Below are positions 1 through 13,027 of a stretch of DNA of 64,000 nucleotides, one piece after another. A program made the position numbers and the translations under genes. A model generated the notes under the pieces. That model had not been told where the DNA came from, searched no databases, and was given only the letters and a program-made list of their open reading frames with translations. Each line of letters begins with the position of its first letter. Within the stretch, counting starts at the first letter, position 1. The DNA comes from Kappaphycus alvarezii. Taxonomy: Eukaryota; Rhodophyta; Florideophyceae; Gigartinales; Solieriaceae. The stretch lies in contig NADL03000549.1 in NCBI GenBank assembly GCA_002205965.3, positions 248,001 to 312,000 of the forward strand. The letters run 5' to 3'.

Positions 1-1139
1 CAATGATTGACGGCCCCCCCAAATCCACTTTATGCGAGTGAAAGAGGAGATCACCTGTGCTGCTTGATACACAGCAGTGCCGTCCAATTCCATGATTATA
101 CAATTCAAGGAACAAATCTGGAACCAGCTCCGACACAAGCAAAATGTTGTAATGACAGCGAGGCAAATCAGGATGTCCCCATTTTCCGGTCGTTACTTTG
201 CCTCGCATACCACCCTTCCTGGCAACTTTGTGCGGGTGGTGGGCCGTTTTTTAGTCCCCGCTACGCCCTTACAAAAGTTTGGTTGCACAGTACACTCGTC
301 TATGCAATTCCCATATGAAACGGTTGCGCAGCAGTCTCGTCGCTCTGGCAAATTGTGCGAAAGCAGCGATTGGCACCCGATATTGAAACAGCAGCTGAAA
401 GTGGTCCCTGCTCAGTTTCCATGTTGACGCTCGCGTCTTCCAACCCTCTGCTACTGTCATTGCCAGTAATTGCAGTCAGACAGGGAAGTTGAACGCAATG
501 TCTGTCTCAAACGCCCCCGAAGATCTTATGAAACTCAAGAGGACATCAGAGTTCCAATTAATTTTCCTCTAGCAGTCCCACGGTTATGCATTCGCCTGAC
601 GATACGTACCAAGGTCGTAATTGTCAGCTCACTCGCTTCGCCGTATATAACCTGAACTGACTGAAGTTAGCGTCATAGACGGGAGAGACGCTCCATCATG
701 AAGCCTGCGAACTGCATCTTACGTATCATTATCTGCATATTCTTTAACGAATACAATATTTTGGGGAACACGGCGGGTTCGTTTACTGTAACAGTAAGCT
801 GACTGATGCGCAGTCAAATTGTATGTAGTGTGGGTGTAAGTGGAATAGTGCGGGGGACGCACACGGCGCTTCGCTCTACCAGCGATTGCACGTTGAGTGA
901 GGACAAGAACTAGTCTGCTTTTCTCTAGCAATTTAGTATTTCCGCTTCTTCTCCGAGTGGGCTGCGTTGAGACTCGTTAGTAGTTTGAGCCTCTTCTCTC
1001 TGTCGTTGGAGGAGGCAAGAGTGTTGCCGATGATAACATCGACATAGTCTGCGCCACCGGCAGCCCAACAGCGTTTGGAGTGTTCACTGCCTGACCGACT
1101 AATTAGTCCAGAACTACCTTGATGGACAACATCGTCTAC
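1..1139. other. Non-genic stretch, no recognisable gene
   Basis: I read both strands and found only short open frames without recognisable motifs, no LTR pair and no RNA gene. The stretch is of mixed composition, less AT-rich than the sequence after about 1.7 kb. It directly precedes a relic of a non-LTR retroelement. Confidence 0.5.
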
Positions 1140-1335
1140 GTACTGTGGAGCCCGAGATATGATGGCTATTGCTACCGACGATCACAGCGCGCAACTGATG
1201 CGCTGGTAGATGCGCATGCAAATGGTAGCGTTTGATGTGAGGCACCTCGTAGCAATACGCGGTACAAACTCCTTGATGAAAGATTATTAAGAGTTAGGAT
1301 TCGGGGTGACCAAGGAATCCCACCAAAAGAACCCA
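1140..1335 (-). pseudogene. 3' end relic of a non-LTR element (endonuclease-like C terminus)
   Basis: Read on the minus strand, this stretch gives FIKEFVPRIATRC and then MRIYQRISCAL followed by a stop and SSVAIAIISRAP. This matches the last 60 residues of the longer copy at 35902-36852 (FIEELVPRIASKC, RRIYQRLSCTLWSSIAEAILSRAP). The stop stands where the other copies have Trp, so this copy is dead. A weaker match to the FDSLGAPSP segment lies just upstream, after two more stops. Only the extreme C terminus is left, which is the expected shape of a 5'-truncated non-LTR insertion. Confidence 0.7.
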
Positions 1336-4300
1336 GATAACGTAAGTAACAGAGAACCAGAGATCTTGGTTTAGTATAATTACAGAACAGGAAACAAATT
1401 AAGAGCAGAACAATAGAATTAGAAAACAGATAGCAGTAGATATAAAAACAGTTAGTCCTATAGCATCGGATTAATGATAGACGAGTAAGTTGAAGAGCAA
1501 AAAGCAGAGAACTGTAGAGCATAGGAGATTAAGGTTAAGATTACTTTTTTTCGTAGAACATCGATTAATGGAACTGCAGGGTGCGAGCAAGAACAGTAGA
1601 ACAGTTGCAGTGCTTCGAGGCTTTGTGTCGATTGTGGAGCGTTAGTTGAACTTGTGTCGGAATCGCTCAGTGCTGAGCAGAACAATCGCGTAGACAGATA
1701 AAAAAAAGAAGGTCAAATGAGCTGAAAGACGATAGAAGTTACTGTGCAATTAGTAGCGAAGAATGCATTTCTATCATACACAACTGCATAAATACTGTAC
1801 CAAATAAAAATGCTCGTGTATTACACAAGGCCAATACAGACCCTCTACACCAGAGTGTACACACGTGAAATGCACCGCAAATTATCTTTAATTCCAATAG
1901 AAGCAGTCACAAATGGTTTGCAATCTTTAAATTTTGTCAAAAAGACATGGCATCCATTCAATGTGTACACGAGGGTTTCTAACTACACATAATCCACATG
2001 AAGTATTCATCTCAGATCTCACGTGCTCACTCAAAAAGTTGAACGCCGCCTTTCCAGTTTCGAAACCTTACCTTAGCATCACTCTCTGCTACAACAGACA
2101 GCTTATGCACTTTAAGCCGTGGATGGTTCTAACATCAGAGAAACAGTTCCACCGCAAAAGTATTTTCTAGTTGTTAATATATCTCGCAGTTACGTCTTCG
2201 CAATTTTGCACTGTTTTGTTGCCCTATTCAATTGACTTCACAAAGTACGAATTCGTATTAGTCGCCATTAGATCTTGAAATAATCGCTTTTTTTGCAGTA
2301 ATGCGATAGAAAAGCGCCTTTACGTCACGAATCGAAGCAGCCCTGTAGTAGAAAGTGCTGTAAAGATCTTCTAAAAAGTACTAAAGTTCATATTTCCAAC
2401 TTTTCAGAACGTAAAGCCGTTCAAATAAGACTTTTTCAAATTATTTCTTGTCTCAATGCCTCTTCAGAATTTTTCCATTCAGAAGTTCGCAAAAATATAT
2501 GTTGTGTAGATTTTCGACGTTATCTTCATCTATATTACTTCTAACTTCTTCTCAAGTAAATTCTCCGCATTTATGTATTTTCTTCGGATACAATAACTTA
2601 TAAATAGCATCAGAACCCAGAATATTCTTATCAAGAGGTACGTATCTAACCCATTATCTGGGAAACATATATGTTATTTTTCGGTTCTTGGAGTTAATGT
2701 TTCATCACTTATTTTACTTAAAATAGAACTCAAAGACTTTAACATTGACTTTGAGCTCCTTGTTACGTCCATATAAATTCCTTTCAGTAGCAATATCACT
2801 TTCATTGATATTATTGGCCAAAATGTTGTTTTTCATTCCTTTGAACTTTTTGATTTCATCTTCTCCTTCAAGACATCAATCCTATCATTTCTATACAGGA
2901 AAGAAAGATCTTCGATCTGCAAAGATGCGAAAGGGAATTGAATTCAATAATTAAAAATAATATTTCCCGTTGCTTTGAGCTACAATATCCTTGCCGCTGT
3001 TGGTCTCATATAATCCCAAGAATATCAATTTATAACACTTTCAGAAAAGGAAAAGTAATTTCGTGTTTCAGATACAGGGTTATGAGACGAAGCAAATCTA
3101 ATCAAGTTTATCCGGTATAATAGTTCTGGAGGTGAGAATTTCAATTCTGAAAGTTCACATCGTACTTCATGGAAACCATGAACATGAAATGAAGATAATG
3201 TTCTTCATAGTGCTACCACAACATGTTCGAACCCCTTCGTTTATACTGAAATTATCTAAACATTTTTCTTAAGACATGTAATTCATATAGTCGGCGAACT
3301 GGCCGTCAATTTAATCTCTTCTGACATGAATCAAACAATAGTAACGGGGTAAATTGAGAAGGTTAGTTGGAAGGTATTCTGTAAGTATAGATTTACGGCA
3401 AACAGTGGAGTCCTCGGAATAGGTTTTCATTTCGCTATTACGTGATATGGAATCAATCGTGTAGTTTGGAATGCTTAATACTTGGTAGAAGGGTAGTAAA
3501 AATTTACTCTCTCTTGCAAAAGCGCTTCCAACCAACAATGTACCTCAAACATTGTTTGAATTTAACCCAAATCTTATCATAATTTTAACTTCGAACATTA
3601 TCCAGGCCTACTTATGAATCGCTTAGAAACTATTGAAACATTTATCCATTACATAGAACAAGAAAATAGGAAGGCGCTCTGGAATTTTTCGTAACTCCAG
3701 AAATATTCCACCTTTTTCCAGAAAATGGCAAAAAATGGTTTCCAGAAATACTTGAGCGCTTAGAAATAGAGGCTAAAATAACTAAAAATGATGGATTTCT
3801 TAACTTCGTATTCCTTAGAGTAAACTTATTTTGAAGTATTCGCATCACTTACTCCAACGATTTGCTTCATTCTTTTTGCAAGGCGTTATATAAAAAATAA
3901 AAGATAAAATCACGAGGAGTTAGTTCATACAAATGAATCCATTTGGGTTTCTGAAAACTCAAAATACTAAACTAGAGTAGAAATAAGTTTTCATGTATTA
4001 ACTATTTAAAAATCATTTCCAATTCATCTTCGAATCTTTTTAGATTTGGAATCATATATTGGAATTTATTAAGTATAACTATCCTGAAGCAGTCTTTTAT
4101 ATGGATCGTGTTTTTCAATAATATTCAATTAACTACAATCTACAATATTCATCTTTTGTTAAATAAAGCAAAATTTTACCGTTCAAATATATATGAGGAC
4201 TTATTTATTTTCTTCAAATCAATGATACATTACTTGGTCCAGGACTCACTAATTTTGGTAAATAATCTCTCAATCTAATTGTCTACTTAGATTACTTTTT

Positions 4301-7300
4301 TATATCAAATTACGATAACTTTTCGCAGTTCGGTTAAATTGCATCCCTTAAAGTTCCCTAAAGATCCGGTGTTTAGACAACGATTTCTTCTGGAAATCTA
4401 TCAAGTGCAAATAAGTTAAAAGATCATTATCAGATTTTAGATGTATAGCTTCCGTAAATTGTTTTGATGTTGTCGATACCGTCATGTAAATTGGACGCGT
4501 TGGGGTCTTTCATGGGTACAAATGAGAAATAGTGTAGAAAAAAGGTCGGATTTTTCGCAGAATGAAACAAATCGAGTCAGACAGGAGTTTGTATCATTGA
4601 CGAGTACTAACCGGAAAATGAGCATTTATATGCAGGCTGCACATAGAAATTTAACTACACGTTAAACTGGCCATGGGCATCGGCAAGTAGAAATAAACTT
4701 TCATGGAAGTAGATGGAAATGGAAAGGAATCTAACCCAATGCTCAAATCCTGATTTGAGGACGTCAAAGATATACTGAATAGGGAGTATCCAAACTGCCA
4801 ATGAAAGCAAAAAGAGCAAGGGAATCGCGCAAATGATTATGTTTTGATTTGAATAATAGAATCGTACAGATATGCCGGCTCTCTACAAGTAAGGCCGTGC
4901 TTCATTAAAAAAGAGTAATGTCACTGAAAATAAAAATTAAATTACAGTATTTTTGCTCTTAGGATAATAAAGCTAAATGGTGTGTGGAACCTCTGTGGTG
5001 GTCCATTCTTAATACACGTTGTTAATTTCTCCAAACCTTCGCTTCCATTACATTCTACACATAAGACTTGCTGCCTATTTTCTGAGCTGCCTGAACTCAG
5101 CAATCTCTACCAGACTAAGTGAAATATTCATGTAATATGCTCTTTTCTTTGAAGCAAAATGGTCACGAAATGACATCAATATCGGTCCGAATTATGTTTT
5201 TTGATTTTTTGCTATGTGGAATCACGAAAGCAGTTGAAACTATAAATTTTCATATTATTTATAATCCTGAACTCAGAAGACGCAATCAGTTCATAAATCT
5301 CCTCTCTAAATTCAGTTTTGCTGCTGATTTCCACGATACTTATGCTATATTAATTGCTGGGGGTGGTATTGTTTATAGACCAATATAGCGATGTGTCGAT
5401 TAGAACACATGAAATTGTACCAGTAAAAGTGAAAAGGTGGGTTGGTTGTGGATTCCCACATATTAGACTGCTCCTGAAAACTCATATCCCAAATTTCGTG
5501 AACTCTAATCCAATCAATAAAAATGAGCTTATTGAGCGAAAAAACAATCAGGAATCTAGTTATGGTCTGACCCCTACAATTGAATTACCCACGCATAGTA
5601 AATAAAACCATCCTATAACTTATAAAGACGACAAGAAATATGTTACAATTGGGTTATTGAGTATGTTTTCACGGGCTCTCTTTCTATTATGGATGAAGAA
5701 GTTGATGGTTATGATTTATAGCGTTACCGGACTAACCTTGATTTATAGTCGCGCTAGTTTAATATGAAACTAAAGTGCTTGAGGGTTATCAAAACTGAAG
5801 CAATACTCCATAAGCCCAAACGGTCACTAACAAAATCCTTAATACTTTCCCTCAGCCCAAACTTAAGCGCTAGATAGGAAATAGAGAAGAATCAGAATTT
5901 CAAAGTTTTAAATTTTTTTGCATGAGAATCAGAAAAAAAAAGTAGAGTACGGGAGGAAGAAAGTAAACGGCCGATGAATAATCCAAATGAAGAGCTAATG
6001 GGATACGAATCGGACGCCAGAGGCCACCTTCAAATGAAAGAAATAGTGATATTGTTTACTGCTAGAAGGATTAAAGTTTCTGAACCCTTTAGTTGCTACG
6101 AAAGGTAAACTGAATAGTTCAGCATCGGCTTTTGAAAATAGTTTGTATGTAGCTGCAAACGGCTACGAAAGTAATTCTTTTAAAAAAAGCATCATGTTTC
6201 ACACCTCCTAGCGGCTAGCATCTTAATTATTAAACCTTTTAGTATGAAATTGGAAACATTATTTTTAGATGTACTGGAAAAGTATTTAATTTAATTTTAC
6301 AAATAAATTACAGTGATGAAAAAATGAGGAACAATAGTTTATCAGAGACCAACAATTTTTACTTATTGTGAATCATCGGAAAAAAACTTATTTTCACTGG
6401 TCCATGCTCTATACTGTATTGCACGCAAATAAAATTTTATATCTGCCAGTTGGTATTTAAATTCAACAGTTATAATTACTGGAAATATATTGCCACTAAA
6501 TTAATATTTTGATTAATGCTCACCTGAAGAATTATTTTATAATTATTACTGAGCATGAACTTGGCTTGCAATAATTATTATAAAGTACTGTTGGAATCCT
6601 CTTTGTATCTTTTCTACTCTGATATATAGTACAACTAGTGTTAGGCTGTTAAAAAAATTAAGCAAGCCTCGAGCCCACAAAGTATCCCCGTCGATAAACT
6701 ATCAATAAATATTTGGTTACTTTTGCTATTATTCTCAGTCCTATTCTGATTATTTTATTTTATTTTTCATTTATTTGGAATTATATATTTTGGATCTACG
6801 CAAAAACTAAATTTCATTTAGTTTTTATATTTAGTTTAGATCTTTGAGCTTTTCTCTACAAATTATGAAAAGTCGTCTAAACCCCTGAATTATGGATGCA
6901 TACAGCCAGAGATTCGGGAAATTAGACATCAAGTTACGTTACACCACACAAAAATGTCAGATGTTACAAAAGTCCTTTTCCTCTCCATTTTTTGGAAGGT
7001 GAAACGGTCCGTGCTTTTCCGAATGGAAATTTGAAATAATTCCATTCCATATTTGGCTGTTTGACGAAATGGGGTATCCTGAAGATTAACTAAAAATGCG
7101 GTAGTTCTATGGTATTTCTAGACTCGTTACCTATCTTTGGGAGCACAGCCGTATGGATTTTTTGTTTGCTACAAGCAGTTCCAAGCACGAACAATGATCA
7201 ACAAGACGACGAAAACGCTGATACTTGAAAATTAATCTCGTTTCGGTGCGGTAAAGACCTGCGCCATGGAGTAGAGCAAAAAACCATGTTGTCATGAGTG

Positions 7301-7446
7301 CATGTTTAATACGATGGCAACCATGATAACCTTGCATTTTGTTCCCCTAGGCTGCTGTCTTGAGTAAAAATAATACTTACTTGTGGTTTGATGAATACGG
7401 CGGAATAAGCTTTGCACAACAGACGCTACGAAGCATCCATGGAAGC
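1336..7446. other. AT-rich block without recognisable genes
   Basis: From roughly 1.7 to 7.1 kb the sequence is visibly AT-rich, with many runs of A and T, unlike the mixed composition on both sides. The open frames are all short (up to about 90 codons), with no recognisable domain, no LTR pair and no RNA gene. A plus-strand stretch at about 3670-3835 reads without stops and looks slightly protein-like (EFFVTPEIFHLFPENGKKW), but I cannot assign it. The block could be long-decayed mobile DNA or an insert of another origin. Confidence 0.5.
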
Positions 7447-7727
7447 TGGGCCCATAACTGCGGTTGCGCGGTTCGTGCGCAAGGGAGATGAGAGGTTAAG
7501 GAGGCTGTAAGGTGTAGAGGATTTGGGCGGCAAAGTAGAATGGGTACCTGCGTTCCCCCGGTCGGATTCTCGTTAGCGAAAAACCCCTTCCGTATTTCGT
7601 GTCGCCGGGTTTATAAAGCGCAGTGCGCCAAATTCAAACTTTCGTAGTCACTGTACCGATTGACTACTGCACTTGAAATGGGCTAATTCTCGGCTAAATT
7701 TGGCATTACTGTAATGCGCATTCAGCA
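7447..7727 (-). repeat. 3' LTR of Copia-1
   Basis: This repeat matches 13019-13305 in the same orientation with only scattered mismatches and small indels. On the plus strand both copies start TGGGCCCATAA and end ATTCAGCA or ATTCAACA. It contains GTTTATAAAGCGCAGTGCG near its middle on the plus strand. Confidence 0.9.
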
Positions 7728-8367
7728 CACCCTCCACTGGCGGCAATATAGAAGCCAGCCATTGGTTGTTTTGGCGTACCCACAATTATTTTGCAATAAA
7801 AAAATTTGACGGGCGCGTTCTGCAATTAATTTCGAAATTCGCGCAGAATTTGAAAATGACCGATTTTTCCTGTTCAGAGCTTGCGACTTTTTCTGTATAA
7901 AAGGCCGAGCAATAATTGCATACCGGCGCTTTTCGAGCTTGGCAGTTTGGCAGTGGACCTGATCAGTTCCTCGCGCGTCGTGGCGGCTGTCAACCTCCCC
8001 CTCCAGCGGTAGCCCAGTCCTGCCCAGGTAGTGCGGCGTCAGTGTGCGGGCGCTTGAAACAGCTCGCTTGCGAGCGATAACGCAGCGGTAACTCGTGTGG
8101 TGTTCTGCACTATGCGGCCGCAGCTGGATCACCCAGTTCACCAAAAGTGAAAAACGAAATTTGATCATGCACTGCCTGGGCGCTTAGAGCGTGGCCACGG
8201 TAACCAGACCAATATCACTGGACCCAAGGGGTGCCAAAAACCTTACACGTTTCCACGTTGACACTTGTTAAAAAACGAAATAAATTTTTTGTTCCCAACA
8301 TATATGTGAAGTGTACAGTAGATATCATTTGCAATTATGTGTCTGTAGCGATGTCATTTTGGCATTT
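7728..8367 (-). other. Copia-1 3' untranslated region
   Basis: This lies between the end of the RNase H frame and the 3' LTR. A 148-codon frame reads through part of it on the minus strand but has no recognisable motif. Ty1/copia elements rarely code here, so I treat it as untranslated or as decayed extra sequence. A purine-rich tract borders the LTR. Confidence 0.5.
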
Positions 8368-10416
8368 TCATGTCACTTGAGCTGAACCATCACGCTCGTA
8401 TGCGCTTTTCGTCAAGCGTTCTCCATCAGCCGATACACGCTTTCCAGCATGGAAGATATCGTCGCGTATTGTTCCATCAATCATAACCTTATTCAGCTGG
8501 TTAAACATTTGCAGGTTTCTCTTTGTTAAAGCGTCGGCGAGGTTATCGACTCCTCTTATCCACTGCATGACTTCGATTTCTCCGTTTTGGAACGAGTCGC
8601 GCAAACGACACACCGTTGGCCGTAGACGATAGTCGGCACCTTCATGCAGTGTCGTAATGGTTGAGTAAAGCCCGTTGGAGTCCACACTTAGAATAAATGG
8701 CAGCTTTGTACTTCCATTTAGTGCAGCAATTCGCTCTGCCATTAGGGCTCCACGATCAGTGCTCGTCGCTGCTGCCAAAATTTCTGCTCCGATTGACGAG
8801 AAAGAAACTCGAGCTTGTTTTCCACTTACCCAGTCGAGGACATGGTAGATACCACTATTGCCACAATCACCCCCCGCTGACAGGTATAATCCGGAGATAT
8901 AGCCTGTCTGGCCATACGCTGAACGACCTGTGCTTGCGTCACTGAATGCGAGATAGGTAGGTATGAGATTGTCGGTAGATGGCGAGCGGTATGTGATAGA
9001 AGGGTAGAAGCTCTTGAGCTCTTTCAGCATCTTATTTGCAGTGACTAATTCAGAAACAGTGAGGCGAGGTACCTGCTGCTGGAGGAAGCTTGCGACATAT
9101 GACGCTTGTGGTACCGTACCGTGTCCGAGAAAATTAAGTGCACCACATACGCGTTGGTATTCTCGTAGTTCCTGTTCAGTGCATGTCGCGTAGTACTGCT
9201 TGCGTCGTTTTCGTTCTAGAGGTATTGGATTGATTTTGATGAACTCGCTCATAGATATGGTAATGGTGAAATCCGGCTGAACCGTAATATGTAGTCGGTT
9301 GAAGATGAGCTCGCGTTCCGTAATGAACCTTCCAACCTCGAACTTCTTAGAGAGGCGTATGTAAAACGACTTGAGTACATCAGGTGCTGCAATTACTAGA
9401 AGATCGTCGACAACCTTTGCTAGTATGAGCTCTATTGACCCTTGAGCAGTTCTTGACACAAATAGTTGGGATAATCCAGGCATTTCGTTTATGCCTTCCT
9501 CTCGTAGCCAGGCTTCAATCGCAAGAAGCCATATTCGGCCAGATTCAAACCAAACCGTATGCTGGTTTCAATAACTTCCATACTTTACGCAAAGAGGAAG
9601 CCCACCCTTGTGGTGGTCGCATGTATATTTTGCGGGATAAGAATCCTCCCTGCAGATAAGCTTTCTTTATGTCAAGCGTAGCGACAGAAGCTGGAGAATC
9701 GAGGCGAGGGAGAGAACAAGGCGGATTATTGGAAACTGCGCGGTTGCAGAGTCCTTCCGAATTAAATGCTTTTCCTTGTCTCTGTTTCCATGCGGCACTA
9801 GTCTGCATTTCAGCTTGAGCGTACCCTTTGTCCCATCATGCTTCACCTGGAAGAAGTGGTGAGATGAGATTAGGTTTGCACTCTCCGGTAGAGCTGCAAT
9901 ATCAACCTCTTCATAAGCTGTGGAATAATTCGCCTTTTCCTTGTTGATGGATTCATCGATAATCCATCTCGGGAGTAATTCTAGCTTCGATTCGCTGACA
10001 GACTGATCTCCGAGGATCTCGTATGCGCCTTTCAAGACTTCTTGCTCGACTGACGGCATCTTGTACGGGGTATTTGGAGGTGGCACGATTGGAATGTTAC
10101 CGACATCCTTTTGCCGTTGCGGAGGATCGTGCGATTTGGTAAGACAAACAAAAGCACTAGTTTGATCTATATCGGCTTGCAAGCTGTCACACGGACTCGT
10201 ATTTCGCTTAATAGCCCTGTTGCGAGAGTGTGATGCCCATAATGACGACTCTTTCTGTATTATGCTTTCCGCGTCGTTATTTCCTCCCTCTGCGATGTGT
10301 CGTAAAGAGGTGTGCTGCGGAACGTCTTGGTAGCTTCTCAAGACGGGTGTTTGTTCCGCAGATTCTATTGAGTAATTCGTATTACTTTGTTGCTGTTCTG
10401 GAGCGGGAGATGACAT
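8368..10416 (-). pseudogene. Copia-1 reverse transcriptase and RNase H, broken
   Basis: This part copies element RNA into DNA. The N-terminal piece (9667-10416) has the copia RT opening, KHDGTKGTLKLKCRLVPHGN. The next piece (9545-9808), in another frame, has the hallmark LDIKKAYLQG and IYMRPPQGW. The last piece (8368-9483), again shifted, has the catalytic box as KVVDDLLVI. It goes on to RNase H with AFSDAS, GAEILAA, SVDSNG and NLADALTK. At least two frameshifts separate the pieces, so no complete enzyme can be made. Otherwise the sequence is well kept: the 371-codon last piece has no internal stop, which suggests a fairly young loss. Confidence 0.9.
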
Positions 10417-11620
10417 CCTTTGGCAAGTTCGAAACTACTCAGGATTTTGCTCCCGAACATGATGTTGGAAAGGAACGTGGCCCGAGATAGTATTGCATCC
10501 TTGTCCTTTTCATCACTAGTCAAGAACTGCGCGTCTTTGAGCAACCGTTGGGCAATGAGCCGTACGACTGAGTGCTTTCGTTCGACAACACCAAGCTTGT
10601 TGTGTCTTCGTGCCGGTCTTGGCTCTATCTTCACGTGAAGGTAACGAAGACATTGTTGGAATTTCGTGTTTTTGAACTCAGGATCCCCGGATATGGCGCG
10701 TGGGGGTCCATGATTGCTCACCCACTTCTGGTCAAATTGCTTCGCGGCGATACCCATATCTCTAGAATTGACAATGGTAGCTTCAGAATAGGCTGTATGC
10801 ATGTCAACCATATGTAGGATAGGCTTCTCGCTTAGTTCTGTGATGACCAAAAAATCCATCTGAATGTGATCGTTAAACTGGAGACAAAGCTTCCATGGTG
10901 ATATTTTGCTTGACCTCAAGGGTTGACCTGTCAATTTGCATGAAGTGCACTTGTCCACTACAGATCTGAGAGCCTGCTTCAAAACGGGATTAAGAACTCC
11001 CCCACGCTCACAGAACGTCACCATGTCATTGTACGGAAGGTGAGAATAACCATGCAGCTTTTTCGCAAATCGTCTTGCTTTTTTTCCGTCGGCGTAGTCC
11101 TTTTGACCCTTTTGCATCGATACAAACGCTCGGATCGATGAAAAGTATGATTTGAAGGATGAGCATTTGGAGGGCACAACGTTGAGGTAGGTTCGCCTTG
11201 AGTTTGAATCCTCCTCAACCATGCTGTCATGATAGGTCTGAAACCAAAGAGTTTTCGCAGATAGTCCTCCAGTTCCCGGTGGGATGACGAGTAGATTTTG
11301 GGAATTCATCAGGTCTGACCCATGCACTGCCTCATTTCCAAGTAGTAACAGTCAATCTCCGGCTGTAACGTGAAATGGGATCTTGACCAACGTTCCTGCC
11401 AGGTCTGTTATCTCCAAGTCCCATAAAGCCACAGTGAGTTTCGCATCACTACAGTTCGGTCCGTACCCATGTAGAAAGGGCACGCCTTCCAATGGTCGAA
11501 GAATCAATTCGGTTCCCATTGCTTCACAAAGTGCGGCAGCGGCCTCAATGCCCCCGATGCTTTTGGGACACCCCCCATCGATAATGGGGTTTTGGTCATC
11601 GGATCCGGACCTAAAGTCTG
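10365..11620 (-). pseudogene. Copia-1 protease and integrase, broken
   Basis: Reading in from about 11600, the minus strand gives IIDGGCPKSIGG, an aspartic-protease active-site segment of the copia type with Gly where Ser or Thr is usual after Asp. The same frame continues to the integrase, interrupted by a TGA near 11352. The integrase frame (10365-11327) has the zinc-binding histidines (HGYSH) and the pair KCTSCK. The three acidic catalytic positions appear in QMDFLVI, SGDPEF and LGVVERKH. The element's DNA would be cut and joined into the host genome by this enzyme. The order protease, integrase, then reverse transcriptase confirms copia. It lies in a different frame from gag. Confidence 0.85.
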
Positions 11621-11749
11621 ATTGGTCTCGCCTACTTCCGATTAGGCTTTCCTGTCTTCGGACTGAAGGCTTCTTCGAAAAAAAGGAACGTTTCTTTCAC
11701 CATTGTTTTCAGCGCTGTCATCATCGTTTTTCTTGTTTTCTCTCAGAAA

Positions 11750-13027
11750 GAGAGTATAGGCACTAGGATTTCTGCATTCATCGTCACCACGAGTGTGACC
11801 ATTTCTTCCGCAATCCCGGCACTTTGTCCCAAAGTCACTTCGTCCTTCCTTAGCGCGTTCGTTTCTAGGGCGTTTTCCAAGTATGCGGGGGTTATCTTTC
11901 TCGCTTTCGTCGTTCCGAGAGCGGTTGCGAAAACTTCCACGAAAATTTCCGCGTCCCCGACGATTGATCTTTCCTCCACGAAAGCCTCCGCGATCTCGTC
12001 CTCTTTTTGCTCCGTCTCCAAGCCGTGACCAGTCAAACCCGCTTTGCCCACCTTAAGTGCGACGAAAGTAAGCTTCCATTTGTTGAGCGAAGAGGGCTTG
12101 AACCTGTTGCATTGTCATTGCGTTTTGATTATTCGCAGGTGTGACTGTTAGATTGTTAAGTACAGTCGCTGCGTCATCAAGATGCAACCTGGTCCTAGCC
12201 TCCTTACTGGTGAACATATTTGACACAGACTTCACTGTTTGGTCATTTCCAGAACGACGGAGTTGATAGATAGCCTCCTGGAGTTCTTCCGCTTTCTCTG
12301 AGAGGGTAGATGGTATATGCGAGGCACTATCCCCTTCGACGTTTGGGGGAAAACTCGCAATAATAGCAGTCTTCAGGTCTTCAAATGCAGTTACCATCTT
12401 GTCGAGATCCTTATCCAGAACCGCGACTGTCTTGTTCTGTTCTTCTTTCTTGGCTCGCGCTTCGGCCAGAGAAATCAAAGACAACTTTGTATTCGTTAAC
12501 GTTGCTTCCTCGAGGTTGGCATTATTTAGAAGTGTGATTGCTAATACTTCACCGATTTGTAAAGAAGAGGAAGCATTAATCTGTACTAGATGATCAGCAG
12601 CTAATTCTCGGAAACGGGACACAAACAAAGTGAGATCTTCATTTTTCTTCCTTTGACAGCCCGTTACCTTGTTAAAAGAAGAAATGAGCCGAGAAACACT
12701 TGCAATCGGATGGTCTACGGCAATTAACTCAACAATTTCCCTCACACACTCGATCTGGTCCGCTTGAGTGTAGTTAATTATACCCTTTGATTGTGCTTCA
12801 TCGACGATTGACTGCTGAGCAGAAGGTAGTCCACGCTCGTACAAAGTACGGCCGAGAATTTTTGCGATAGTGGAGTAGTGACGGTCATTCCCTCGTTCGG
12901 CAGCGGCAAGAACAAGATCCACCCAGCGTCCAACTTTTCGGCGCCACTCTTGCAAGTCTCGATCTGGGTAGAAAAACGGCGGATCGGATTGCTGGCGTTC
13001 TTTGGTCTTGTTCGGATCTGGGCCCAT
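11750..13027 (-). pseudogene. Copia-1 gag with RGG-rich region and zinc knuckle, one in-frame stop
   Basis: This is the capsid and nucleocapsid precursor. The first ATG I favour is at 13027, so translation would start inside the 5' LTR, a few bases before its end. The frame runs about 324 codons with the helical, charged character of gag (YPDRDLQEWRRKVGRW) to a TAA at 12053-12055. The same frame then continues open through an Arg/Gly-rich stretch (GRDRGGFRGGKINRRGRG) to a zinc knuckle near 11800-11845, CRDCGRNGHTRGDDEC. Spacing there is Cx2Cx4Hx6C instead of the usual Cx2Cx4Hx4C. The single stop is the only break in gag that I can see. Confidence 0.8.

Noticed and set aside
1700..7100. AT-rich block as inserted plastid or mitochondrial DNA
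   Set aside because: I could not recognise any organellar gene, rRNA or tRNA in it; composition alone is not evidence of origin.
7722..8168. 148-codon minus-strand frame before the 3' LTR of Copia-1
   Set aside because: No recognisable domain, it overlaps the LTR end, and the position is the usual untranslated region.
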